Source: Bradyrhizobium sp. ORS 285 (GTDB lineage Bacteria > Pseudomonadota > Alphaproteobacteria > Rhizobiales > Xanthobacteraceae). From it: a stretch of 64,000 nucleotides of DNA. The stretch's first letter is position 1; each line of letters starts with the position of its first letter. The stretch lies in assembly GCF_900176205.1 (NCBI RefSeq), contig NZ_LT859959.1:6306001-6370000 (forward strand). Reading direction: 5' to 3'. A model generated the notes under the pieces. It was not told where the DNA came from and ran no database searches. It saw nothing but the letters and a program-made list of their open reading frames with translations. This document shows, piece by piece, positions 27,322 through 36,610 of this stretch. The position numbers and the translations under genes were made by a program.

Positions 27322-30300
27322 TCATAGATGGAGCCCGATGCTGCTGACGGTTTTCGCCGTGACTGCCGTGAGCAACGAGGTGCTTGTTCCGGTCGGCGTC
27401 GGCGTCGGAGTCACTGTTCCGGTCGTCGCCGCATGCGTGGTCGAAGTGGTGGACAAGAGCGAGGTTGTTGCTGAAGTCGTCGAGAATGATGATGTCGGCG
27501 TCGTGCTCGTGCTTGTGGTCGGAGAAAGCAGCAAAGTGGAGGTGGTCGTGGCCGGCGTGACCGATGGCGACGTTGTGCTCAACGATGCGGTCGGGGCCAG
27601 CAACGACGTCGTCGACGCGATGGAGGAAGTCGAAACCGCGGTTGTCGTGGACGACGTCGTTGACGAAACTGATGGGGACGTGATCGACGTTGATGACGGG
27701 AGTAGCGAGGAGGTCAACGTCGACAAGGATGTCGCTGTGCCACCCGACGCCGAGGACAGGGTCGAGACGCTCGACATCGTCGGTGCCAACAGTGACGCTG
27801 TCGACGCCTCTGGAGCACTGGACGTCGGCAGCAGGTTCGTCGTCGACGTGAGGGAAGACAACGGCGATGAGATCGACGCCAAAGACGACGTCACATCGCT
27901 TGATGGCTGAAGAAGAGATGCGCTCGACGCCGTCGGCGCCAGAAGAGACGTCGTCGACGCCAGGGGCGCCGCGGCATCCAACAGCCCGCTCGTCGTCGAA
28001 GTGGTAAATGACAACAGCGACGACGTCGACGAAACGGACGTCACCAGCGGCAAAGGATCCACGCTAGGCAGTACTGATACGGTCGGTTCACCCGACGCGG
28101 GCAGCAGCGTTGACGTCGACGTCGCGGGCGCGGCGAGCGTCGGAAGCATGCTCGTGGGATCCTGCGCTGATGACAACAGTGACGAGGTCGACGTGGTTGG
28201 CACGACTGACGGGCTCAAGGCCAGGCCGATCGTATTCGTGAAGAAGTCGGCGCTGGCGATCGAGCTGCTGCTGAACAGCTCTCCAGTCCCGGAGGCAACC
28301 GTGACGGTCGGCGCGATGTCGGCCAAACCCGAGATCGAGTAATTGCCTCCGTTCAGCGTCGTGAGTTCGGTTGAAAGCGAAGTCGACAACATGCTTGCGG
28401 ATGACGCGACCTGATGGTCGATCGAGGTCAACGTTGCCGTGGCCCCACCGACGATCTGCGACAGGAGATCGTTGGCTGGAGCGCTGGAAGAAGACCCGAC
28501 GACGATATCCGACGCCGCCGGGTGACTCGCAACAAGATCCAAGGGCGAGATCGCCGCGGTTGGGACGGAGGCCACGGGCACCGACGACACTGGCGCGAGA
28601 AGGCTGTCGTTCACCGCGACGCTTGGGACGATGGAGCCCGAGCTGGTCGAGAGCACGTCGAGGTTTGCCACCGTGCTGACATCGATGTCGATATCGCGGC
28701 CGAGCAAGGACTCTACCGGATCGAGCGTAACCGCTGTCGCAGCGCCGGCAGTGCCGACCACCGGCACGTTGAGCAGCTGCGCTCCGACCGTCAGGTCCGT
28801 GTCCTGCGGCGCGTGGCCTGCCGGCGTGCCGGTCAGACCGCCAAGCACCGTGCCGACGCTGTCGGCCACGCCGTTCAGCACGCCCGTCACCGGCGCCAAA
28901 TTCGCCACCGCGCCGACATCGATGTCGATGTCGCGGCCGAGCAAGGACTCCACCGGATCGAGCGTCACCGCCGCCGCGGCGCCGGCAGTGCCGACCACCG
29001 GCACGTTGAGCAGCTGCGCTCCGATGGTCAGATCCGTGTCCTTCGTCGCGTGGCCTGCCGGCGTGCCGGTCAGGCCGCCGAGCACCGTGCCGACGCTGTC
29101 GGCCACGCCGTTCAGCGCGCCCGTCACCGGCGCCGCATTCACCACCGCGCCGACATCGATGTCGATGTCGCGGCCGAGCAAGGACTCCACCGGATCGAGC
29201 GTCACCGCCGCCGCGGCGCCGAGGTCACCGACCACCGGCACGTTGAGCAGCTGGGCTGCGATCGTCAGGTCCGTGTCCTGCGGCGACTGGCCTGCCGGAG
29301 TGCCGGTCAGGCCGCCGAGCACCGTTCCGACGCTGTCGGTCACGCCGTTCAGCGCGCCCGTCACCGGCGCCAAATTTGCCACCGCGCCGACGTCGATGTC
29401 GATGTCGCGGCCGAGCAACGCCTCCACCGGATCGAGCGTCACCGCCGCCGCGGCGCCGAGGTCACCGACCACCGGCACGTTGAGCAGCTGGGCTGCGATC
29501 GTCAGGTCCGTGTCCTGCGGCGACTGGCCTGCCGGAGTGCCGGTCAGGCCGCCGAGCACCGTTCCGACGCTGTCGGTCACGCCGTTCAGCGCGCCCGTCA
29601 CCGGCGCCAAATTTGCCACCGCGCCGACGTCGATGTCGATGTCGATGTCGCGGCCGAGCAACGCCTCCACCGGATCGAGCGTCACCGCCGCCGCGGCGCC
29701 GAGGTCACCGACCACCGGCACGTTGAGCAGCTGGGCTGCGATGGTCAGGTCCGTGTCCTGCGGCGACTGGCCTGCCGGAGTGCCGGTCAGGCCGCCGAGC
29801 ACCGTTCCGACGCTGTCGGTCACGCCATTCAGCGCGCCCGTCACCGGCGCCGCATTCACGACCGCGCCGACGTCGATGTCGATGTCGCGGCCGAGCAAGG
29901 CCTCCACCGGATCGAGCGTCACCGCCGCCGCCGCGCTGAGGTCGCCGACCACCGGCACGTCGAGCAGCTGCGCCGCGATGGTCAAGTCCGTGTCCTGCGG
30001 CGACTGGCCCGCCGGCGTGCCGGTCAGGCCGCCGAGCACCGTGCCGACGCTGTCGGCCACGCCGTTCAGCGCGCCCGTCACCGGCGCCGCATTCACCACC
30101 GCGCCGACGTCGATGTCGATGTCGCGGCCGAGCAAGGCCTCCACCGGATCGAGCGTCACCGCCGCCGCCGCGCTGAGCTCACCGACCACCGGCACGTTGA
30201 GCAGCTGGGCTGCGATGGTCAGGTCCGTGTTCTGCGGCGACTGGCCTGCCGGCGTGCCGGTCAGGCCGCCGAGCACCGTTCCGACGCTGTCGGTCACGCC

Positions 30301-31419
30301 ATTCAGCGCGCCCGTCACCGGCGCCAAATTTGCCACCGCGCCGACGTTGATGTCGATGTCGCGGCCGAGCAAGGCCTCCACCGGATCGAGCGTCACCGCC
30401 GCCGCGGCGCCGAGGTCACCGACCACCGGCACGTCGAGCAGCTGCGCCGCGATGGTCAGGTCCGTGTCCTGCGGCGACTGGCCTGCCGGAGTGCCGGTCA
30501 GGCCGCCGAGCACCGTGCCGACCACGTCGCCCGCGCCTGAGACAATGCCAGTGACAGTGTTTATCACCGGCGTGAGATTCACCGATGCGGTCACATCGAC
30601 CGTGCCCACCAGCGGAATGTCTGTTGCGGTCAGCGAGATCGACGTCCCGCCCGGAGGCGGGACCGGGGGGTTGGACCCGCCGATATCGATTCCGGGAATG
30701 GTCGTCCCACCGCCATTTGTAACACCGGTGTTGACTGTCACGACCGGAGTTGTCGTGCCTCCCGATACCACCACTCCGACCGTCGTGGTGCCGCCGGAGG
30801 ATCCCGTATCGGTAGTTGTTCCAGGCGTGGGATTGCCTGTATTCGAACCACCTTCGGACCCGGGCAGGACGACCGCAGGGGTTGTATTGGGAGGAGTCGA
30901 CGTCGACGACCCCGTCGATGAGCTGGCCCCGGCGGAGCTACTTCCCTGCTGATCGCTCCGAGCCACCGCAGAAACAGCAGCCTGTCCGAGTGTCGGAGCC
31001 AGCTGCGCGCCGAGGCTCTGAAGCGGAGCGGTTGCTGTAGGTTGGGATGCGGTCAATTGCGCCGCACTGGTGGGCGCGTCCTCAAGCGATGTCCCCGAAT
31101 TGTTGGACTGCTCAGACCCGCGCGGGCCTGGGCCAGAGCTCTCAGCGGCAGCGGCTGCCGGCTGAAACAAACCGGGGTCTGCGGTCGACGCGATCAGATT
31201 AGACTGTGTTTGCGCATTGCTTGCCGTCGGCCCGAGATTTCCGACCAGGTTATCGCTTGCGAGCGTACGTGTGCCGCTGGGCGCAGCCTCCTGCACCGCG
31301 CTCGCCTGGGGCAGCGTCGTCTTCGACACGGCGTCGACCGGTCCAAACCCCGAGAACTGATCGAACGCTTCGTACAGTTTCGATTCCAACACGCCCGTTG
31401 TCGCGCTTTCACCAGCCAT
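27322..31419 (-). CDS. Large repeat protein, putative type I secretion substrate
   Basis: I recognise no family. The protein has 1365 residues, no signal peptide, and I see no cysteine. Residues 1-110 are mixed; 110-270 are Gly/Ser/Thr/Pro-rich and probably disordered. About 292-923 are eight near-identical repeats of 79 residues (core GTVLGGLTGTPAG, LLNVPVVGDL, LDPVEALLGRDIDIDVG). About 923-1365 is dominated by Ser, Thr and Leu (TSSLLP-like runs) and ends SSIGLHL, an uncleaved hydrophobic C-terminus as used by type I substrates. No RTX GGxGxD nonapeptides are present. It is the first gene of the operon encoding the ABC pair and adaptor, which is the main argument that it is their substrate. 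The likely role is a surface fibre or adhesin (inference). GGGAG precedes the ATG. Confidence 0.75.
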   Translation of the reverse strand: MAGESATTGVLESKLYEAFDQFSGFGPVDAVSKTTLPQASAVQEAAPSGTRTLASDNLVGNLGPTASNAQTQSNLIASTADPGLFQPAAAAAESSGPGPRGSEQSNNSGTSLEDAPTSAAQLTASQPTATAPLQSLGAQLAPTLGQAAVSAVARSDQQGSSSAGASSSTGSSTSTPPNTTPAVVLPGSEGGSNTGNPTPGTTTDTGSSGGTTTVGVVVSGGTTTPVVTVNTGVTNGGGTTIPGIDIGGSNPPVPPPGGTSISLTATDIPLVGTVDVTASVNLTPVINTVTGIVSGAGDVVGTVLGGLTGTPAGQSPQDTDLTIAAQLLDVPVVGDLGAAAAVTLDPVEALLGRDIDINVGAVANLAPVTGALNGVTDSVGTVLGGLTGTPAGQSPQNTDLTIAAQLLNVPVVGELSAAAAVTLDPVEALLGRDIDIDVGAVVNAAPVTGALNGVADSVGTVLGGLTGTPAGQSPQDTDLTIAAQLLDVPVVGDLSAAAAVTLDPVEALLGRDIDIDVGAVVNAAPVTGALNGVTDSVGTVLGGLTGTPAGQSPQDTDLTIAAQLLNVPVVGDLGAAAAVTLDPVEALLGRDIDIDIDVGAVANLAPVTGALNGVTDSVGTVLGGLTGTPAGQSPQDTDLTIAAQLLNVPVVGDLGAAAAVTLDPVEALLGRDIDIDVGAVANLAPVTGALNGVTDSVGTVLGGLTGTPAGQSPQDTDLTIAAQLLNVPVVGDLGAAAAVTLDPVESLLGRDIDIDVGAVVNAAPVTGALNGVADSVGTVLGGLTGTPAGHATKDTDLTIGAQLLNVPVVGTAGAAAAVTLDPVESLLGRDIDIDVGAVANLAPVTGVLNGVADSVGTVLGGLTGTPAGHAPQDTDLTVGAQLLNVPVVGTAGAATAVTLDPVESLLGRDIDIDVSTVANLDVLSTSSGSIVPSVAVNDSLLAPVSSVPVASVPTAAISPLDLVASHPAASDIVVGSSSSAPANDLLSQIVGGATATLTSIDHQVASSASMLSTSLSTELTTLNGGNYSISGLADIAPTVTVASGTGELFSSSSIASADFFTNTIGLALSPSVVPTTSTSSLLSSAQDPTSMLPTLAAPATSTSTLLPASGEPTVSVLPSVDPLPLVTSVSSTSSLLSFTTSTTSGLLDAAAPLASTTSLLAPTASSASLLQPSSDVTSSLASISSPLSSLTSTTNLLPTSSAPEASTASLLAPTMSSVSTLSSASGGTATSLSTLTSSLLPSSTSITSPSVSSTTSSTTTAVSTSSIASTTSLLAPTASLSTTSPSVTPATTTSTLLLSPTTSTSTTPTSSFSTTSATTSLLSTTSTTHAATTGTVTPTPTPTGTSTSLLTAVTAKTVSSIGLHL
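28653..30546 (-). repeat. Eight tandem 237-bp coding repeats
   Basis: The spacing between matching points (for example CGCTGTCGG-CACGCC near 29101, 29341, 29578, 29821, 30058 and 30295) is 237 bases, with one interval of 243 where an extra Ile-Asp pair (GRDIDIDIDV) was inserted. The copies differ at few positions: T/A in GV(T/A)DSV, D/N in LL(D/N)VP, A/S in VE(A/S)LL. The last two copies (lowest coordinates) diverge most, with HATKDTD/HAPQDTD and VVGTAG. The array is expected to recombine readily, so copy number may vary among strains. Confidence 0.9.
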
Positions 31420-32273
31420 TTCGAAGCACTCCCGATTACCGTTTGAACGACCCGCCTGTTTGATAGTTACGTCTTTTGAGTAGCTTCTTATTGATTTCGC
31501 CGTGAATTCAGCCGGAGACAGAACAACTACGATCTTTCCCCGCCTCGCGTTTCATCGAAGATTATTCTACCTTTAGTTGAGCTTCATCATAGGAAGACAA
31601 TTCTTAATGAGACATTTCGCGGTTCCGGGCATTTTCGACCGGGCAACTACGGGTCGTGCGGCATTCGACGCGCTCACCTTGCCATCAATGAAATGCCTTC
31701 GACTAAAAATGACACCGCCTGTTGTCAGTTCGTTAGCGAGAGACCGCGATACATCATCGAAGGTCGATGATCAACGTCAGCTGCGACACTCCCTGGATGT
31801 CTCGGTTGATCAGACGTGCCGCCCCCCCAGATACCAAGCGGCAGAACGACGCAATGCGCCGCAGCGAATTGAACACGCAGTGCGTCAGGCGGAGCCTGGC
31901 CCTATGCACTCTCTCGAACAGAACTCGCTCCGCCCCTATCGTTCTAGCCCGGCAGGATCGAGCGCACCTGCCGGGATTGCGGAATCTCCTCCCTTTAGAC
32001 CGTAATTATACGGCTCGGACAATTAATCGATCGCGAGAACATGCGTCCTAGTCTGAGATCGCTGCTCGCCTGGATAGTTTGCGCCGGAATGACTTCTGAT
32101 CCTCTGCCGCCCGCAAACCACATCGGTTCGACAATCCGAGCAGGCACCGGAAAAGGTTCTATGGCGTCCAAGCAAGCTCTCCCGTTCGAAACGGCTCGAC
32201 GAAGCGGGACAGGTCTTTTGTTAGTTCGTGTTGCCGGTCCGCGCGTGACGGCCGGCCTGAGGCTGGTGCGGTC
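31420..32273. other. Divergent control region between repeat-protein operon and CHASE kinase
   Basis: About 850 bases between two genes read outwards. It is locally AT-richer (31440-31600) than its surroundings, which fits promoters for the leftward secretion operon. Short open frames inside have no family resemblance and poor codon character. No repeat-type operator was identified by eye. Confidence 0.4.
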
Positions 32274-35200
32274 ATGATGTCTGCGCCGCCGACCACGGCC
32301 GCCCGGACGTCCTCGATTCGCTTCGAATCCATCTTGAAGAATTCTGGCCGCGTTATCCTCGTCGGCATGGGGTTGACCGTTCTGGCGGCCTTTGGCGCCG
32401 CATTCCTGCAGTTTTGGTACAATGACAGGATTTCCGCCGAGCGTTTCGACACGCTGACCGCCAGAGTCGCGGTTCAGATCCAGCGTCAAGTCGCAACGTA
32501 TGAGTACGGCCTTCGCGGTGCCCGCGGGGCCGTTCTCGCAGCCGGCGATGACCTGTCGCGCGAACGGTTTCGCCGCTACGCGGCGTCGAGGACGCTCGAT
32601 GAGGAATTCAAGGGAGCGCGCGGCTTTGGCTTCGTCAGGATTGTTCCTCGCGAGCTGACCGGTGCTTTTCTCGAGAGCGCGAAAAGCGAGGAGCGCCCAG
32701 ACTTTACGATTCGGAAACTGGGAGACAATCCCGGCTCTCACTTCGTCATCCAATACGTCGAACCCGAAGCACCAAACGCCGCGGCGGTCGGCCTCGACAT
32801 CGGGTCGGAAGCCCGCCGCCGCGAGGCGGCGTTGGCTGCGATCGATACCGGTCGCGCTCAGCTCACCGCACCGATCACTCTCGTACAGGCGTCCGGAAAG
32901 CAGGCCCGCAGTTTTCTGTTCCTGCTTCCGGTGTACCGACAAGATCAGCCTATCGGAACGCTGGAACAACGTCGGGCAGCTGCGATCGGATGGACCTACG
33001 CTCCGCTGATCGTCGACGACGTCCTCTCAGGTCTTCCTTCAGTCAACGAAGACATTTCACTTGCGATCGCCGACCGGGCGACAGGAGAGACAACACCGTT
33101 CTATTCCACGTCGAATGCGGCGCCGAGCGACGATGGACAGACCCGTCAGGTCTCGCTAGACGTTTACGGCCGAGAATGGAACATCAAAACGCGCGCGCTG
33201 CCGCCGTTTTTGGCGCAACTGCACCTCATCAACCCTGCGCTGACCGGCTCGGCCGTTCTCATCGTCGGACTGCTTCTGACCGCCTTGCTCCATTTGCACC
33301 TTTCGGAGCTGCGGCGCCGGGAATTTGCGTGGAGTGAACGGTCACGTCTCGCCGACATTGTCGCCCAATCGAACGAGGCGATCATCGGCGTGACACTCTC
33401 GGGCGCGGTGACGGACTGGAATCCCGCCGCCGAGCAATTGTTCGGCTACGCCGCCTCGGAAGCGTTGGGACGCAACCTCGCCAGCCTGATCGTACCCGAA
33501 CACCTCATGACGCAATACGAGAATACAATTCGTCTCGTGCTCGACAAGGCCGCGCCGGTGCGGCTGGTGACTCAGCGCAGGACGCGAGATGGACAGCTGC
33601 TCGACATGGTGGTCAATCGCTCCCTCCTCCGCTCGGAGAACGGTACGATCGTCGGCTTCGGCACATCCGCCCTCGATATTACGTCCTTCGTCCGCACGCA
33701 GAACGAGTTGAAGGAGCTGAATAATTCTCTGGAGGCCCAGGTCAGGCAGAGGACATTGGAGCTTCGGGCCTCGTCCACCCTCAAGTCGGCCATTCTCGAA
33801 CACTCGAACTATCCCGTCATCGCGACCGACCATTCCGGCATCATATCGATCTTCAATCCCGCCGCGGAGCGCTTGTTGGGATATCAGGCAGAAGAGCTCG
33901 TTGGCCGCAGATCTGCGGCCGTTCTGCATGACCCAGAAGAAATCGAGGCTCGTGCCACAGAACTGTCCGACAAGCTGGGGCGACGAATCAAGCCCAGGCT
34001 GGACGTCGTCGTGGCCGAGGCCCGCCATACACATTCCGAGATTCGGGACTGGACATACATCTCCCGCGCCGGAAAGCGAATCCCGGTCCGCCTGAGCTTG
34101 AGCCGATTGCGGTCGGAGAGCGGCGAAGAGCTGGGCTTCCTGGCAATCGCCGTCGACCTCACCGCTCAGTTGGAGCATGAACGCCGCATCGCCGAGAGTG
34201 AGGCTCGCTACCGCCTGCTGGCCGAGAACACCACGGACGTGATTGTTCTCCTCCGCGACGCCACCGATGAGCGTCTCTACGTGAGTCCGTCGGTCTTCAG
34301 CAATCTGGGATATACCGCGCCGGAATTCGAGGCGCTCGACCGCAAGCAGCTCGTGCATCCCGACGATCTGGGCCAGCTCGTCGAGAAGCGCGCATTGCTG
34401 CGTGCCGGAGAAACATCTGTCACAAGCGTTCACCGTATCAAGCACAAGGGTGGATACTGGATCTGGGTGGAGGTGATCTATACGCGGCTCGCTCCGGAGA
34501 GCGTAACGAGTCCAGACACGCTGGTCGTGATCCGCAACGTCACCGATCGCCATCTTCAGAGCGTGGAATTGCGCAAGGCCAAGGATGTCGCCGAAGCGGC
34601 CGCGCAGTGCCTGGAGGCGAGCGAGGCGCGCTATCGGCTGTTGGCGGACAACAGTTCCGATATGATTTTCCAGCTCGATCGCGACCTCGTCCGACGCTAC
34701 GTATCGCCCGCCTCGCTCGAACTTCTCGGCTATGAGGCGATGGAGATCATTGGTACCAGGCCGATCGGTCAGGTTCACCCGGACGACGCCGAGCGGGTCT
34801 CGAAGATCTTTCAGTCGTTGCTCGAAGGAGAAGTCGAAAACGCGACGATCACCAATCGGATTCGCCACCGAGATGGGCATTGGGTATGGGTCGAGGCGAC
34901 GTTGCGGGCCCTGAAAGATCCTTCGAACGGAAACGTCTCAGGCGTTCTCGGCTCGCTGCGAGATATCTCGCGCCGCAAAGCGATTGAAGAGGAGTTAGAA
35001 GCGGCCAAGAAGGCCGCGGAGGACGCCGCGCGCGCCAAGGGCGAGTTTCTCGCAGCCATGAGCCACGAACTGAGGACGCCGCTCAACGGCATCATCGGCT
35101 TTGCCCGGCTGATATTGGAAAGCCAGTCTCCGACGGACGCCGCGACCGAAAGGCATGTCCGGCTGATCCATGGCGCCAGCCAATCGCTGTTGTCGATCGT

Positions 35201-36563
35201 GAACGACGTGCTCGACGTCTCGAAACTTGAAGAAAACCGTCTTGAACTGGATCCTCGCGATTTTGAGATCCGCTCACTTGTCTCGAGTACCCTCGAACTC
35301 CTGCAGCAGGAGGCTCGCACAAAGCAACTGAGCTTGCGTGCCGAGATTGCGCCGGAGGTGCCTGAATATCTCGTCGGCGACGACAACCGTCTCAGGCAGG
35401 TCCTGATGAACCTCGTTTCGAACGCGCTGAAATTCACCGCCCACGGAAGCGTGCTGGTGACCGTATCGGATCGAGGCGGCAGTCCCGAACATGCGCGCAT
35501 GCGTGTCAGCGTTCGCGACACCGGAATTGGCATTTCGGAAGCCGCGCGGCCTCGAATCTTCCAAAAGTTCAGCCAGGTCGACGGGTCGATCGCGCGCGGC
35601 TATGGCGGCAGCGGTCTGGGCCTCTCGATCTGCAAGCGCCTCATTGAACTGATGGGAGGCACCATCGATTTCCTCAGCCGAGAAGGTGAGGGATCCGAGT
35701 TCTGGTTCGATGTGGCTCTTCCGGTCGGTGCGCGTGCAGCAGGACCTGCGACGCTTCCGCCGGAGAGCGACGCTGCAGGTCATGGCCCTCCCGCCGACAT
35801 TCTGCTCGCCGAAGACAACCCCGTGAACCAGGAGCTTGCGCTGTCCATCATCGGACAATGGGGTCATCGCATCGACGTCGTGTCCAATGGCGCCGATGCT
35901 GTCGATGCGGTCCGGCGCAAGGATTACGATATTATCTTGATGGACGTGCAGATGCCGGTGATGGACGGCGTCGAGGCGACGAGCCGCATTCGCGCTTTCG
36001 GGGGCCCATACGCGACGATGCCGATCATCGCGATGACTGCGGCGGTTCTGGTCAATCAGATCGAGAGTTTCAAGCAGGCCGGCATGACCGATCATATCGG
36101 CAAGCCTTTCGAACCGCATCAATTGCAGCGGATGATCGATCATTGGGTTGCTTGTCGAAGCCACGAATCGTCTGGCACGGATTTGCTGCCGCCCATGATC
36201 CAATCCGTTCCGCTGGCGCCGGAGATGCCGCCCGTGACGGTGGACGATTGCATTCTGGACGAGGGAGTGTTTGCCGAGCTGTCGAGCATAATCGGCGAGG
36301 GCAAGGCCAAGAATCTCGCGCAAAAATTCGCCGCCGACCTCGCCCGCCGCTTCGTCGACGTCACGAACCAAAAGGTCATCCGGAATGATGCTCATACGAT
36401 CGCTTCTTCAGCAGGCGCATTGGGGTTCAGGAATCTATCGGCCTGCGCAAGACGATTGGAATATGCCTGCGACGGCCAAAGCGACTTGGCGGGACAGATG
36501 GAAGAACTGCAGGACTGGCGCCGGCGGGTGGGGGAATTCATCGGCGAACGGTTTAGCGCCTAG
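32274..36563 (+). CDS. CHASE - multi-PAS hybrid histidine kinase with receiver and HPt
   Basis: A 1429-residue membrane sensor. A transmembrane helix near 27-50 is followed by a CHASE extracytoplasmic domain (LRGARGAVLAAGD, GARGFGFVRIVPRE, PVYRQDQPIG) to about 300 and a second helix near 322-345. Four PAS segments follow (about 365-905; NPAAEQLFGY, NPAAERLLGY, ...). HisKA has His931 in AAMSHELRTPLNG. The HATPase shows NLVSNALKF, VRDTGIGI and GGSGLGLSICKRL. A receiver has LLAEDN and Asp1224 in LMDVQMPVMDG, and an HPt has His1374 in NDAHTIASSAG. Two ATGs (32274, 32277) are possible starts. It precedes the REC-GGDEF gene by 47 bases, and the two probably form one pathway from an external small-molecule signal to c-di-GMP. 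Confidence 0.87.
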   Translation: MMSAPPTTAARTSSIRFESILKNSGRVILVGMGLTVLAAFGAAFLQFWYNDRISAERFDTLTARVAVQIQRQVATYEYGLRGARGAVLAAGDDLSRERFRRYAASRTLDEEFKGARGFGFVRIVPRELTGAFLESAKSEERPDFTIRKLGDNPGSHFVIQYVEPEAPNAAAVGLDIGSEARRREAALAAIDTGRAQLTAPITLVQASGKQARSFLFLLPVYRQDQPIGTLEQRRAAAIGWTYAPLIVDDVLSGLPSVNEDISLAIADRATGETTPFYSTSNAAPSDDGQTRQVSLDVYGREWNIKTRALPPFLAQLHLINPALTGSAVLIVGLLLTALLHLHLSELRRREFAWSERSRLADIVAQSNEAIIGVTLSGAVTDWNPAAEQLFGYAASEALGRNLASLIVPEHLMTQYENTIRLVLDKAAPVRLVTQRRTRDGQLLDMVVNRSLLRSENGTIVGFGTSALDITSFVRTQNELKELNNSLEAQVRQRTLELRASSTLKSAILEHSNYPVIATDHSGIISIFNPAAERLLGYQAEELVGRRSAAVLHDPEEIEARATELSDKLGRRIKPRLDVVVAEARHTHSEIRDWTYISRAGKRIPVRLSLSRLRSESGEELGFLAIAVDLTAQLEHERRIAESEARYRLLAENTTDVIVLLRDATDERLYVSPSVFSNLGYTAPEFEALDRKQLVHPDDLGQLVEKRALLRAGETSVTSVHRIKHKGGYWIWVEVIYTRLAPESVTSPDTLVVIRNVTDRHLQSVELRKAKDVAEAAAQCLEASEARYRLLADNSSDMIFQLDRDLVRRYVSPASLELLGYEAMEIIGTRPIGQVHPDDAERVSKIFQSLLEGEVENATITNRIRHRDGHWVWVEATLRALKDPSNGNVSGVLGSLRDISRRKAIEEELEAAKKAAEDAARAKGEFLAAMSHELRTPLNGIIGFARLILESQSPTDAATERHVRLIHGASQSLLSIVNDVLDVSKLEENRLELDPRDFEIRSLVSSTLELLQQEARTKQLSLRAEIAPEVPEYLVGDDNRLRQVLMNLVSNALKFTAHGSVLVTVSDRGGSPEHARMRVSVRDTGIGISEAARPRIFQKFSQVDGSIARGYGGSGLGLSICKRLIELMGGTIDFLSREGEGSEFWFDVALPVGARAAGPATLPPESDAAGHGPPADILLAEDNPVNQELALSIIGQWGHRIDVVSNGADAVDAVRRKDYDIILMDVQMPVMDGVEATSRIRAFGGPYATMPIIAMTAAVLVNQIESFKQAGMTDHIGKPFEPHQLQRMIDHWVACRSHESSGTDLLPPMIQSVPLAPEMPPVTVDDCILDEGVFAELSSIIGEGKAKNLAQKFAADLARRFVDVTNQKVIRNDAHTIASSAGALGFRNLSACARRLEYACDGQSDLAGQMEELQDWRRRVGEFIGERFSA

Positions 36564-36610
36564 CGCTTGGGGCTTCGCGCTCGGGCAAACAGCGGAGTAG
36601 ATGGGTAGAC

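Noticed and set aside
28653..30546. Possible CRISPR or minisatellite array
   Set aside because: Repeats are 237 bp, contiguous, in frame and protein-coding; there are no short spacers of constant length.
28414..30952. Two very long plus-strand open frames opposite the repeat protein
   Set aside because: They are shadows of the 237-bp coding repeats. Their composition (Arg/His-rich, or Pro/Ser/Thr-rich with perfect periodicity) only mirrors the repeat, and the minus strand fits the secretion operon by spacing and ribosome site.
33342..34880. Minus-strand 512-codon open frame
   Set aside because: Antisense to the PAS region of the CHASE kinase, a GC-rich-codon artefact.
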